Positions 25,191 through 35,900 of a DNA stretch of 64,000 nucleotides are shown here, piece after piece. Both the position numbers and the translations under genes were made by a program. Under the pieces are notes generated by a model. That model ran no database searches. It saw only the letters and a program-made list of their open reading frames with translations, and had not been told where the DNA came from. The stretch's first letter is position 1, and every line of letters begins with the position of its first letter. Source of the stretch: Apus apus (Eukaryota; Chordata; Aves; Apodiformes; Apodidae); assembly GCF_020740795.1 (NCBI RefSeq), contig NC_067282.1, positions 140,354,858 to 140,418,857 on the forward strand, written 5' to 3'.

Positions 25191-26175
25191 CCTCGCTCAC
25201 ACACACCTCCTCGACCCTATACAGGAAATGCTTCAGGCTCTCTCTACCCCAAACTGGAACAGTCTTTTTTTTTTCTCTTTACCCACTAGGTACATTTACA
25301 TATCTAGGTTTCCACACACATACAGTGTGAAAACTTTTACAGTAAAAAGGTATTTTAAACACATAATCTGTGTGTGCTCCCGAGAGGAGCTTATCAATCG
25401 GTTATATATCTGGTGGAAGCAAACAGGCTCCCAGCTAGGGATGGACCCACCGAAATAATTGAAAGGCTATCCTGAAGGTATATAATTGGTGTCAGAAAAT
25501 CCTGATAAACAATCAGGGCTATTGTGCCCTGAGATAAGGCGGCTTCAACCCGTAAAACTGGGTTTGGACCCTGACAATACCACCCAGTCCCCTTTTCTGC
25601 ACTGAGCTGCAAACAAAAGAAATACCTTGGCCCTATGTGCGAACTAGCTTTGCATACCAGGTGAAGACCCCACATTTCAGGACAACACTCTAAAATCCCT
25701 CTGTCCTTGCTAACCATTTAGAAAGCCAATTGTTGTGGATAAATGATATACCACATGTTCTCTTGGAGCATCTCAGTCCCTGAGGTGTTCCAACACCTAA
25801 TTCTAAAAATGGCCTCAGGGAGCCCTAATTGCTAGAAATACCTCATTGGAGCTTCCAATATTTAAGGTGTATGTTCTGTGTATACCTCTGGCTACATCAT
25901 GTCTGGGACCTGATTGCCTGTGTTGGGTCTGTGTGTCAGGGCTTTGGCAGCAGTGGAGGGGCCATGGGGTGGCTCCTGTGAGAAGCTGCTGGAAACCCCC
26001 AGCTCCAAAAAAAGCCAGACCTGCCTCTGGCCAAGCCCGAGCCCATCAGCAACAGTGGTAACCTCTGAGAGTAACATATTAAGAAAGGGAAAAGGAAACT
26101 GCTAAAACACCTGCAGGGGAGCAGAGGATAACAAGGTCAGTAAGGAAGGAGGGGGAGGAGGTGCCCAAGTAGAGG

Positions 26176-27819
26176 CTACCCTGCAGCCAGCCCATTGTAC
26201 CCTGTCTTACCCTGAGGTAAGAGAGTCCACCTTGACTGCTGTTTATGGTTTGTTTCTGGATCTTCCCACTCAAAGGCAAAATAATCTCTGCAATTTTCTT
26301 TTAATGGGCAAGCCCAAAAGGCATCTTTCAAATCTATTACACTATACCATTTATAATCAGGAGAGAGCTTATTTAACAGAGTGTATGGATTTGCCACAAC
26401 TGGGAACCTAGTAACTGTTCTTCTGTTCACTTCTCTTAGATCCTGCACTAGCCGATATGAGCCATCTGATTTCTTTACTGGCAGAATTGGGGTATTATGC
26501 CCCTCTCTTACTGCTGCTACCAATATTTTTGCTTGTCTCCTTTGACTCTCTTCCTCTCGCCTCACATAAACTTTCTGAGCCTCTCTCAGTAACTCATCCA
26601 AACCCTTTTCTTGCCAATCCTCAATCTTTTCCAGTTTCTTTTGAATGTCTGTCCAGGACTTGGCTACAAATTGAGTTTTTAGTAGGGCTTGTCCCACAGG
26701 TGTATCAGGATCTAGTCCTGAATAAATCTGCAAGCTTTTTCTTAACCTCTCTAGCCACTCTGTGGGAGTTTCATCTTTCTTCTGATGTTCATTGAATGCT
26801 TTATTGATATTCTGACCTCTTGGGACTGATTCCCTGATTCTTTGTATAATCATATCTCTCAAATCTTCCCTATTAGTCCTATGTGCTGGATTTTGATTGT
26901 CCCAATTGGGCCACTGTAAAGGCCATTTATTATCTGCACCAGGTCCCTGCTGATGTCTTTGATCCCAATTTCTTATTCCTGCCCTTCTAATCATCTCCCT
27001 TTCCTCAACTGTAAACAATATTCTCAAAATTGCATGCATTTCATCCCAGGTATATATATTAGGGCCAAGGAATTGATCTGCTCTTTCAGACACTCCCAGA
27101 GGGTCTTCTAATAAGTTTCCCATCTCCTTTTTAAACTCTCTCACATCCCCTGAGTTCAGGGGTACCGATACAAATCCTACTCCTGGCTGCGGACCTCCCA
27201 TTGCAATTTCCCTCAAGGGAAAAAGATGATTTTCTGATTTTTCCTGCTCCCTTGTTTGGCTCCTAGTAACCCTCCTGTTTTCTCCACTATGATTGAGAAT
27301 GGGAGGTAATGAGGGTGAGGAGTCCTGCTCCTGAGAGAAGGAGGGGGTGGATTCTGAAGCTGTTAGGACAGGACAATTGGGGACTGGCACAGAAGGAGGA
27401 GGGGGAGAAATGTAAGGAGAGGGTGACATTAGTAGTGGTTCCTCCAATCTCTTATTCTTTTTCTTTGAACTTTCTCCCCCCTGCAGGGTATACAAGTAAG
27501 TTCTAGTATCTGATATAATCCATAAGCTTGCATACTCACTTTCTTCCAGGCTGAGGCTCCTTACTGTTAACATAGACATTAAAGCCTGGCATATCCAGTC
27601 TTCAAATGATCCAAATGCTGGCCAATACAGATGATCTTTTCTAATCTCCTTCCCACCCCACACTACCATACAAAAATGTACCATTTTCTCTCTGCTTTTT
27701 CCTTTCCTAGAGGGCCAATCTCCCCAGTGTTTTAACATTATTCCTAAGGGACTATCTGGAGGGATAGCTGGCAACCCTCCCTTAGAACTGAGACCAGTTC
27801 TAGTTATCTTCTGTCCCAT
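26176..27819 (-). pseudogene. Proviral gag fused in frame to partial reverse transcriptase (547 codons)
   Basis: The frame starts with MGQ, the gag N-myristoylation context, at 27819. Order: matrix-like domain (about residues 1-115), Pro-rich segment with PPPPS (about 135-150), capsid-like domain with a major-homology-like motif near QIYSGLDPDTP (about residues 345-400) and a charged helical end (to about 430). The frame then passes straight into the reverse transcriptase fingers/palm (VKKSDGSYRLVQDLREVN, WYSVIDLKDAFW). Nucleocapsid zinc knuckle and protease are absent. The RT ends at LPQG, before the catalytic YxDD box. The last codons and the stop TAG (26176-26178) come from the surrounding ERVL-type LTR. 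It is a deleted remnant with no polymerase capacity. Confidence 0.88.
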
Positions 27820-27837
27820 CCTCTGAAACCTATCAAT

Positions 27838-28424
27838 CTGATCTTCCTATAGGGCACCGGACTTTATATTACTATCAGTCTCTTCCTGGACTGATCTTCC
27901 TATAGGGCTCTTATCAGTCTCTTTCCTGGACTGATCTTCCTATAGGGCTCTTATCAGTCTCTTTCCTGGACTGATCTTCCTATAGGGCTCCTATCAGTCT
28001 CTTTCCTGGACTGATCTTCCTATAGGGCTCTTATCAGTCTCTTTCCTGGACTGATCTTCCTATAGGGCTCTTATCAGTCTCTTTCCTGGACTGATCTTCC
28101 TATAGGGCTCTTATCAGTCTCTTTCCTGGACTGATCTTCCTATAGGGCTTTTATCAGTCTCTTTCCTGGACTGATCTTCCTATAGGGCTCCTATCAGTCT
28201 CTTTCCTGGACTGATCTTCCTATAGGGCTCTTATCAGTCTCTTTCCTGGACTGATCTTCCTATAGGGCTCCTATCAGTCTCTTTCCTGGACTGATCTTCC
28301 TATAGGGCTCCTATCAGTCTCTTTCCTGGACTGATCTTCCTATAGGGCTCTTATCAGTCTCTTTCCTGGACTGATCTTCCTATAGGGCTCCTATCAGTCT
28401 CTTTCCTGGACAGATCTTCCAAAA
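27838..28424 (-). repeat. Tandem array of a 40-bp unit in the proviral leader
   Basis: Thirteen units of exactly 40 bp fill 27891-28410. They are preceded by one expanded 53-bp copy (27838-27890) and followed by a partial copy. A + strand unit starts CTGATCTTCCTATAGGGCTC and ends TCAGTCTCTTTCCTGGA. Units differ mainly at one or two bases after the GGGCT motif (CTT, CCT or TTT). The array lies between the primer site and the gag start, where packaging signals normally lie. Confidence 0.95.
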
Positions 28425-28789
28425 GTGCCTTCTCTCACACACCAATCGCTGCCCCTTGTTCGTGGCTCATGCCCTCACGGGCAATGAGAACCGCACTACT
28501 AGAGGGTCCACACTCGCTTCGTCCGAATAGGACGTCTCACTCATTCGCACTTCGGGATCCCGTATCCCCCGACCGAACGGATTCCGCTTACCAGTATGTA
28601 CTCTTCCTTGAGTCTTCGTTCGGATCTTCGTGCACAAAAATTATGGCGAACTGCAGTATTTATTTTAGTTCTTTGCTCACTTATCTCAGGGTTCAGAATA
28701 CAGGATTTTAGCACGGTCGTTCCAGACCCCGGGACCGTCCGAAGACGGGGCGCCCTCCCATGGGTAGGAACTCCGGCCAAAGTGCCTGT
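28425..28789 (-). other. Proviral leader between primer site and tandem array
   Basis: About 365 bp of CpG-containing leader without the tandem unit. I saw no coding frame that continues into gag. It includes the likely site of a splice donor, which I could not assign. Confidence 0.5.
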
Positions 28790-28807
28790 ATCCGAGTCAC
28801 GGCACCA
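28790..28807 (-). other. Primer-binding site, tRNA-His type
   Basis: The - strand reads TGGTGCCGTGACTCGGAT directly after the LTR and a 3-base spacer. This is the 18-nt sequence complementary to the 3' end of tRNA-His, as used by ERV-H type elements. It fixes the element orientation and the LTR edge. Confidence 0.88.
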
Positions 28808-28966
28808 AATTGTAATAGGCAATAACCAGCCAGAAAAATATTTAGAATTATTTTATCTATTTGAGGTAAGTGAGCAAACAGCGCTGGGCGGCCGAGACCC
28901 AGTGCTGGGCACGCCGGGAGTCACTGCTCCACCAAGACGCGCAATCGGGTCCTCGCGGGGTCCTTC

Positions 28967-28973
28967 CTTATAG
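28967..28973 (-). promoter_or_regulatory. LTR TATA box
   Basis: The - strand reads AACTCTATAAGGAAGG, in a GC-rich context, about 370 bp into the LTR, placing R at roughly 28945. Confidence 0.65.
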
Positions 28974-29149
28974 AGTTCTTTTTCCCGCCGTTGCAAAGCT
29001 CCGCCCCGTCTTGGAAAATTCCATCCTCTGTGTTGTGGTTGCTGTTCTTCAGGACATGTGCAGTCACTCAAAATGTTATATAACTTATGGTTCGATACAT
29101 CTGATTATATAACAGGGTATAGCTTCCAACATTAACCCTCTCATAACCA

Positions 29150-29285
29150 TTACACAACATTCAACACTTTACAAACATGAACATAACTCCTAACACTTAA
29201 CAAACATAACTTCCAGCATTTAACATAACTTCCATCATATAGCAAACATAACCTCCAGCATTTAACAAACATTGCAGTTTAACAT
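29150..29285 (-). repeat. Degenerate U3 direct repeats of the provirus LTR
   Basis: About four imperfect copies of a 22-27-bp motif (+ strand AACATAACTTCCAGCATTTA) occur in tandem near the start of U3. Retroviral U3 enhancers are often built from such direct repeats; enhancer function here is inferred. Confidence 0.6.
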
Positions 29286-30009
29286 TCAACCATATACATT
29301 CACATTTGATCAGCAAATTAACTTCATGATTCACCTATAACACCATGGTGAGATGGCCGTTGTCCCCTGCAGCCCATGGAGGAGCACTGTGGAATAGTCT
29401 GTGAAGGACCATGGTGGAGCAGATGTGGACCTGCAGCTGTAGAGGACCCCATGCCAGGGGAGGTGGCTTCTTGGGCAGCCTATGCTGGAGCAGTCTGTTC
29501 CTGATGGACTGCACCCCATGGGAGGGACTCTAACATGTCAGAGAAATTTGTGAAAGACCTTATCCCTTCGGAGGCAGCCCCTGCTGGAGCAGGGGAAAAG
29601 TGTGAGGAGTCATCCTCCCAGAGGAGGAGCAGCAGAGACACCTTGTGACAAATTGTTCGCAACTCCCATTCCCTGTCCCCCTGTGCCACTGCAGGGGAGG
29701 AGGTAGAGAAAGCAGCACAAAGTAATTTGGGGCCAGGAAGAAGGGAGGAGCAGGGGAAGGTATTTAAGATCTGGTTTTGTTCTTTGTTGTCCCGCTCTGA
29801 TTTGGTGACAAATTAAATTTATTTTTTCCCCAAGTCGAGTCTGTTTTGCCTGTGACCATAACTGGTTGAGTGAACCCTCCCTGTCCTAGTCTCCACTCAC
29901 CAGCACTTTGTTACATTTTTCTCCTGACCATCCCATAGTGGTGGGGAGGAGTGAATGAGCAGTCCCAGTGGTTCTGTGTTGCAGGCTGGGCCTAAACCAT
30001 GTCACTGCC

Positions 30010-31275
30010 TCTGACTGGAAGCATGCAAGACAACACCATGCTCACAGAAATGCTCAATAATCCAGTTGTGCTGGTGGCAGAGGTCAGGCAAGCTCATCCC
30101 CACCACCAGGAATGGAGTGGCCCTTACTGGACAATTTTATGGTGTTCAGGAAAAACAGACTGAGAACAATCCACAGGGCTTATTTTCTAGGAAATTAATC
30201 AGACAATATGTTATTCAAGGAACAAAAAAAAGCATTGATTACTTTTCACTGAGGCTGAAAAGATTCTTAATGCATCTTAGTAATTGTTTCCTTGATGGGT
30301 GACACAGCTAGAAGGTTATGACACATTTGAGCCCTTTTTCATAAGCATAGCTTGATTTCAATTTCAGGTCATATCAAATTAGAAATGTCATATCAGTCCC
30401 TTAACCTATTAACTTCTCAGTTGTGGAAGTGCAGCATCTTTCAGCTACTTCACATAAGGCAAAGTGCTGGATAAAGCAGACAGAAAATGTTCTTACTCAC
30501 CCATTGCAAGGTGCTTTTAGAAAGAGTAACACATTCCTAAAGGCCAGTAGGCTGAAAACTCCTCATCCTGGTGACAATACACTAGGATTTTTTTTAACTC
30601 ATAATGAACAGTACTAATACAAAAGAGTTGAACAGAATAATGGACCTTGCTTGTACAGTGAAATAAATACCTGCTAGCTCATAAAAACGTAATTTCACAG
30701 CTGTGCTCCAAGCTCTCTCAATTCACCTTTCACATAACAACAGAAAGCAGACATGAGAACTTCATCATCAGTTTAAAAATAAAATTAGGTTATATACAGA
30801 TGCTATTATAACTAAATTAGTAATTTTTAAAATGCACTCAGTCCCACAAAAAATAGCACCCTAGACTAATATGTGAGGCTAGGAGGTACTTTTAGATCTT
30901 AAACTACTGGAACCATTGATCCTCTCGCAGACTGTGGTAGACCAAGACTTACCTCAATGAGTGCTTTACATCACAACCAAAGATTTTAACTTTCCTCACA
31001 GCTGAGTCTTGGGATGAGCTTTTAGAACACTGCTCTTCTGCTTGTCACACATGACCAACCTTCCTTTCTAGCTCTCTCATTTCGCTCCTGCTGTGTGGTC
31101 TTGCCATGGGAGCACAAGCTGAACCAACAGCAGAGAGTGACTGGACTCAATATGAGATTTAAAAATTACTCACTTTCATTAGAAAATTATTCTCTCCCGA
31201 TCATGTTCTGCTTGAGGGACATTTCCAGTTCACAGACAGAGAAGAAAGGGAGAGCATGACAACTCCAGCTGGAAA
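30010..31275. other. Intergenic; nothing recognised
   Basis: AT-rich sequence between the split LTR and the mini-LTR, without coding or repeat signatures that I can name. Confidence 0.45.
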
Positions 31276-31280
31276 CCTGC

Positions 31281-31391
31281 TGTCCTGGTTTGAACCAGGA
31301 TGAAGCCACTTTCTTTTTACTGATATTTTTTTTTTCCTTCAGTAAGCTCTCTTTTAAGAGTAAGTGTTGCAGCTAGGACTGGACTGTGACA
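31281..31391 (+). mobile_element. 111-bp mini-LTR with intact ends and target duplication
   Basis: Begins TGTCCTGGTTTGAACCAGG and ends GGACTGTGACA. It is flanked by perfect CCTGC at 31276-31280 and 31392-31396. Its first ~100 bp match the start of the 705-bp LTR at 32245, and its last bases match that LTR's end. The middle of the LTR is missing. Confidence 0.82.
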
Positions 31392-32244
31392 CCTGCTCAG
31401 GAGTACCAAAGGAAAATCCCAGAAGTTCAGGAATATTAAGGCATCTCACTTCTCATACCAGTGTATGGAGTGTGTTGTGCAAATCACTAGGTAGCTTCAG
31501 AATCTCTGTTGCTTGGAATATACAGGAAAGAATATGCATCTAAATGCCTTATAACCATGCCAAAACATTTATGATCCACATAAATATATACAAACTCATT
31601 GTGTAAATCAGAACTACTACAATAGCTCCTGATTTAAAAACACCTCTTTATGCTGACACCAGCTTTCAAGCACATCTCAACATTCATTTTCACAAAGTTT
31701 TTAAGAAGCAAACATCACTGATCCATGTGTCATAAGTGGCCTGATCCTTGTTCCAGCTGTTTCTCAAGAATTTTGGAGTGTCCAGGAGAGCTTGCCAGCA
31801 TCTAACATGGCACTAAAAGGGCAAAGTCTCAAGCTCTTACAGCCTTCCTGACTAGGTATGGCTGTTACAGCTCTCCAGCCATACCACAAGTCTCCCTGGA
31901 ACAGCAGGCAGGATTTCAGGCAAAATGCTTCCCCCGTACTGCAACACATGGTATCAGCATTAAAGAAACTGGTAAGTGAGCAGAAAGAAGGACTAATTTT
32001 ACAATCTTTTAGGGGAAATTAATATCCAGAATCACATAAATACCAAAAATAAATGGAAGAAAAACTTTCTAAGGGAACAGTTCTAAGTTCCCTTCTCTAG
32101 CTGAGTCTCTACTTCATTTTTTTTCATAAATAAATGTAAAAGGTAGAAGTTGCTGACTTAGTGCCCAATGTCCTTCTTTGTGGAACATTTGTACACACTG
32201 GCACAGAGGTGCTGAACTCCATGGACAATGCATGGCTTCCTCAG

Positions 32245-32949
32245 TGTCCTGGTTTGAGCCAGGATGAAGCCAAATTTCCTTTTTACTGATTTTTTTTTTT
32301 TTCTGTGAGCTTTCTTTTAACTAGCAACATTCTGTTCTAGCTAGGCTGATAAGACATTGGAATGTTTTTCTAACCGCTGGGGCTTCAAGGTCACACCTTC
32401 ACTCTGCCGGCTCAGACACTACAGGGAGATCTGTGACCCCCCCCGTAGGAGGCTGAGTTAGACAGACAGCAAAACTGGCCAAAGATATTCCATTCCATAT
32501 ATCTACGTAAGCTCAGAGGAAGGTCAGAGATCACAGAGGACAACTTCCTTCCTTTTTTCTTCTTCCCATCTCTTCTGTCCATGGCCGGCATCCAGGGAGG
32601 ACTCTGTCCATCCATCACCGTTGACCCTTAGGCTCGAGCTCTCCTGACCCTCATAACTCTCTGCTTTCTCCAGCAGCAGCTCCAGCATTTCTCAGGACTG
32701 TTTCCAGCTCAGGGGAGTGTGGTGAGAGTTGCTGGGGCTCCGGGGGAGGCAAGAGGCTCTTGCACATACCTGAACATATCTGTATATAATTGTATATATT
32801 TTCTTATATCATTAGTGTTTAATTAAAGCTGTGTAGTTCAGTTTTCAATCCAGCCAAGTCTCTCTCTTTTTCTCTCTCTCCTTCCCTACCTGGGTGGGAG
32901 GGGGAGGGGATCGAGAGCGTTGTTGTTGGACCTGAGTCAAACGGTGACA
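32245..32949 (+). mobile_element. 705-bp solo LTR in the USP18 3' flank
   Basis: Begins TGTCCTGGTTTGAGCCAGG and ends AACGGTGACA. It is flanked by perfect 5-bp CTCAG (32240-32244 and 32950-32954). It contains AT-rich TGTATATAATTGTATATA and a palindromic TTTAATTAAA. It starts 29 bp beyond the USP18 stop codon and is antisense to that gene. Confidence 0.9.
32818..32823 (-). terminator. ATTAAA signal supplied to USP18 by the antisense LTR
   Basis: The palindrome TTTAATTAAA inside the LTR gives ATTAAA on the - strand, about 156 bp after the USP18 stop at 32979. I found no AATAAA on that strand between the stop and about 31400, so this is the nearest plausible signal. Confidence 0.45.
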
Positions 32950-32978
32950 CTCAGACATTCAGATACTCCTGGATAAGG

Positions 32979-35900
32979 CTACTCAGGATGTTTTTTCATG
33001 TAAATCAAGAGATAGGCTGTTTCTCCCCTGTGGAAGCAAAGAAAAAGCAAAACAAGATGTATGTTTGAAGATCTAGATTACAAGTAACCTCCCAGGTTTG
33101 GTCCTGCTCAGATTTTTAATGTTTAATCAAGAGAACTGGTCCTCTCCAGTGTTCCTGAGGCAGCATATAAAGCTGACCCCCTGGCAGCACTCAAGCTTAT
33201 AGGAGGGCAGTATCTCTCTCCATGGTTCATTTTCTTATAATGCATCAAAACAAAAATCATGGAGGAATCCTGACCGTATCTATCCTGTATCTAACTTCAG
33301 ACAGGATATAGGTCCAGGGTGCAATCAAAAGTAACAAGACCAATCCTGCAGTCCCATTTGTTTCTCCTCCGTAATCCTTCAGGCTACTGGAATAGACATA
33401 CACAGTCACATCAGAGTAACTACAATACAGTGATGCCTATTCTACTCCCCTGCATCCCAAATATATCCCAGGCAATACAAATTTCCTCATTCCAAACCCC
33501 AGAGCAGCATTTGGTAGAAACAGAGATGTGTTTGGTTACCAGTGGAGGTTGGAATGCCCATAGGTGCTTTTAACATCATCCCACGATACCTAAAGAAAAA
33601 CACACAAGGGAACCCTGGTGAAGACTCTTAAAGAGATGAACACGTTGTGATACCAGCACAGAAATCCTCATAAGAGTGGTACTTCCAAGAACTAAACACC
33701 TTCTAATAAATTGCTTTTTCATCACTTTTATCCTTTGAGGAAAAACATCTCCTTTGTCTCTTCTGAACACATACATTAAACAGTTCTAGAGCACATCAAT
33801 CAAAGTATACAGCAAATGGCTGCTTCTGCAAATTACAAGTTAGAACCTGAGGCCTTGTTTGGTACAGGAGCTAGAGCCACTTTGCCCTGAACTCAGAGTG
33901 TGCTCTAGCAGGGGAATGAGGTGCACAAGGCTCTGCAGCTTGAGTTCTATTTCCTGGTTCTCTTTAATCAGCAGTCAGTCAGACTGTATGAGATCTGGAG
34001 GAGTGTCCAGGAAGATAAAAAAAAGATAAAAAAAATGTGGATTTGTCTCCTCACCTGGCAAACGTGAGAATCGTTGAAGCAGTACCATTTAAATTCTGTG
34101 AGACTTCGAATATAGGCACAGTAGTGTCCAGAATCAGTTGATCCTGAATGAGCAACAACAGCAAAAAGCTCATACCGCCAGCCAGCCTGTGAAGAGGCAC
34201 AGAGAGTAACTTTCAGTGTAGCAATTCTCATTTGCCATTAGTTGAAGGGAAGCAGCAACCAGGACAGCAACAATGTGCATTTTGTAAGGAAAAAAGATAA
34301 AGATCAGATTTGCCTTGAGGATCCTACCTTTTTTGTTCCTATTCTCAGTGTTTTGCCTGCCAGCTATGGGCTGGAAGACTCCCTGAAGATAAGAGGGATG
34401 TGAAAAAGGAGCTAGGACAGGAAAAGGGGCAGTAAGGGGATTACACTGCAGGCAACACTTCAACAGCCAGGTTTTGCTGTTTCCACACTTTCCCTTGTTA
34501 TTTCTCAGATCAACTGTGTGGAAGATTACTCCTACCTGCCTAGCAAAGCTGTCATCTCCCTGCTGACCTCAACTCTGTGGTGAACAACACTGCGTGGAAA
34601 ACTGCCCGGAATGGAGTTCCACTGTCTTGGACTAGTGACCTCTGCAAAGCAGTAGGTCTGCTGCTGACTGAGGCTGTCTAGCCTTAGAGGCTGAACCACA
34701 GGACAGAGGTTGCCTCTAAGACACTGTGAAAATCTGCCCTTTTTAAACAGGGAATTAGGAGTATCTTACCTTTTCATTGTCATCCGCTTCACACTGATTT
34801 TCTGTCAAGACTGCATTGAAATCAAGGTCTTGTGGGAATGGCACTCGGTGGCTAAGCTTGTGAACCTTAGCTGATGATCCAAAGCAGAAGCGCTTCAGGT
34901 GTATGGTCAGAGTCTGTGGCAGATGGACTAGCTTCATGCTCTGTAAAGCAATAGATAATGCAATTGAAAACTAAGGAACTGACCCTGTGGAGGAGGTGGG
35001 AACAGCCATTGCCACCCAGTGATCGTAGGATGGAGAGAGGTCAGTGCTACAGTGAGTAACTGCCAATCCCACTGGACACCAGATGCCAAACCTTTATAGC
35101 TCATCTGCACACGAGACACAAACATGTAGTAGAGCTGTGATAACTATGTTTCTCAATTTCAGCATGATCAGCACCCAGCCTTGGGTGTGTCACATGGACT
35201 GCTTTGTTTCTCATCTGCTTTCTTAAACCTAATTTGGTAGCACTAGGCGGGGGAGGAGAGGTAAGCCAACTCCCTGTGACATGTGGCCACTAGAGCTCTG
35301 TGGAAAACACCAAGCTGACAGCTCATTCCTTCCAGAACTGCCTTTGCTGATATTACTACTGCTGCCATGGCTACTACCAAGACATTTGGGTGCACTGTGG
35401 TCTTGGAGGCTGCCCACTGGTGAAAAAGATGTAAAACATCCCCTCCAAGCCTTGAGCTGAGGCAGTCTCCCTCAAATACCTCTTTTCAATACATTTGCAG
35501 CTAATTCATTGACTGGCAAAACCAATACCATAAAAAATGGGGAGCAAAGTGGAAAGCAAGGAAGAAACGAAATCACTCTACAGTAGCCTACTTTTAGGTG
35601 TATGCACAGCTCCAGGAACATACTCTTGTCTATCCCTGGAGTTATGCGGCAATGTAAAGCCCCACAAAGGAAACACAACATAAACCAACAGAAGCTTTTC
35701 TACCAGTACAGAAATGTTACATCCCTTGGTGACTTACTTTAAAACCCCTGACAGCATTATTTTGTTGTTAAAGCTACACCTACAGTGGGGAACCTTCTAA
35801 TAGGAAAGATGCATGTGGTTTATACCTAGCTGACATTGCTGTGCTGATAAGTCTTTGAGTTGATCTCATCTTAAACTGGTATGGTTGAGTTCTTTCCCCA

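Larger units (their letters stand above)
26196..29342 (-). mobile_element. Defective gamma-like endogenous provirus, 3147 bp, inserted in the ERVL-type LTR
   Basis: The element is bounded on the + strand by TG (26196) and CA (29342). It is flanked by a perfect 4-bp duplication CCAT (26192-26195 and 29343-29346), the size usual for gamma-type ERVs. In its own orientation it holds a 5' LTR (29342-28811), a tRNA-His primer site, a leader with a tandem array, and a gag frame fused to part of reverse transcriptase. It then stops: no protease, RNase H, integrase, env or second full LTR. Only about GTACA remains at the 3' boundary. It is therefore an internally deleted, replication-incompetent copy. 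Its intact duplication suggests it is younger than the host LTR, whose duplication has decayed. Confidence 0.88.
28811..29342 (-). mobile_element. 5' LTR of the gamma-like provirus
   Basis: The 532-bp LTR reads TGTTATAGG...CTATTACA on the - strand and is separated from the primer site by three bases. U3 carries short direct repeats; CTATAAG at 28967-28973 is the TATA box; R-U5 is about 130 bp. The left edge is supported by the CCAT duplication and the right edge by the primer site. Confidence 0.82.
25919..30004 (+). mobile_element. ERVL-type solo LTR, split by a later provirus
   Basis: The left part (25919-26195) starts TGTGTTGGGTCTGTG and contains GTGAGAAGCTGCTGG and GAGCCCATCAGCAAC. The right part (29347-30004) continues with CCTGCAGCCCATGGAGGAGC, CTCCCAGAGGAGGAGCAGCA and a polyadenylation-type AAATTAAATTTATT, ending AACCATGTCA. 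Together they make about 935 bp of one avian ERVL-type LTR. The ends are TG...CA. The flanking 5-mers are TTGCC (25914-25918) and CTGCC (30005-30009), a target duplication with one transition. The interruption is the element at 26196-29342. Family assignment is from memory of avian LTR structure. Confidence 0.8.

Noticed and set aside
25487-25505. TGGTGTCAGAAAATCCTGAT as a tRNA-Leu primer site of another ERV
   Set aside because: Only the first dozen bases fit, and no LTR ending in CA precedes it.
27891-28410. Regular 40-bp repeats resembling a CRISPR array
   Set aside because: Units are directly contiguous without unique spacers, the DNA is vertebrate, and the array lies inside a proviral leader.
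33540-33589. USP18 truncated at HW followed by TAA
   Set aside because: The TAA lies within a GTAACC splice donor, and a 49-bp exon at 33027-32979 restores the conserved C-terminus in frame.
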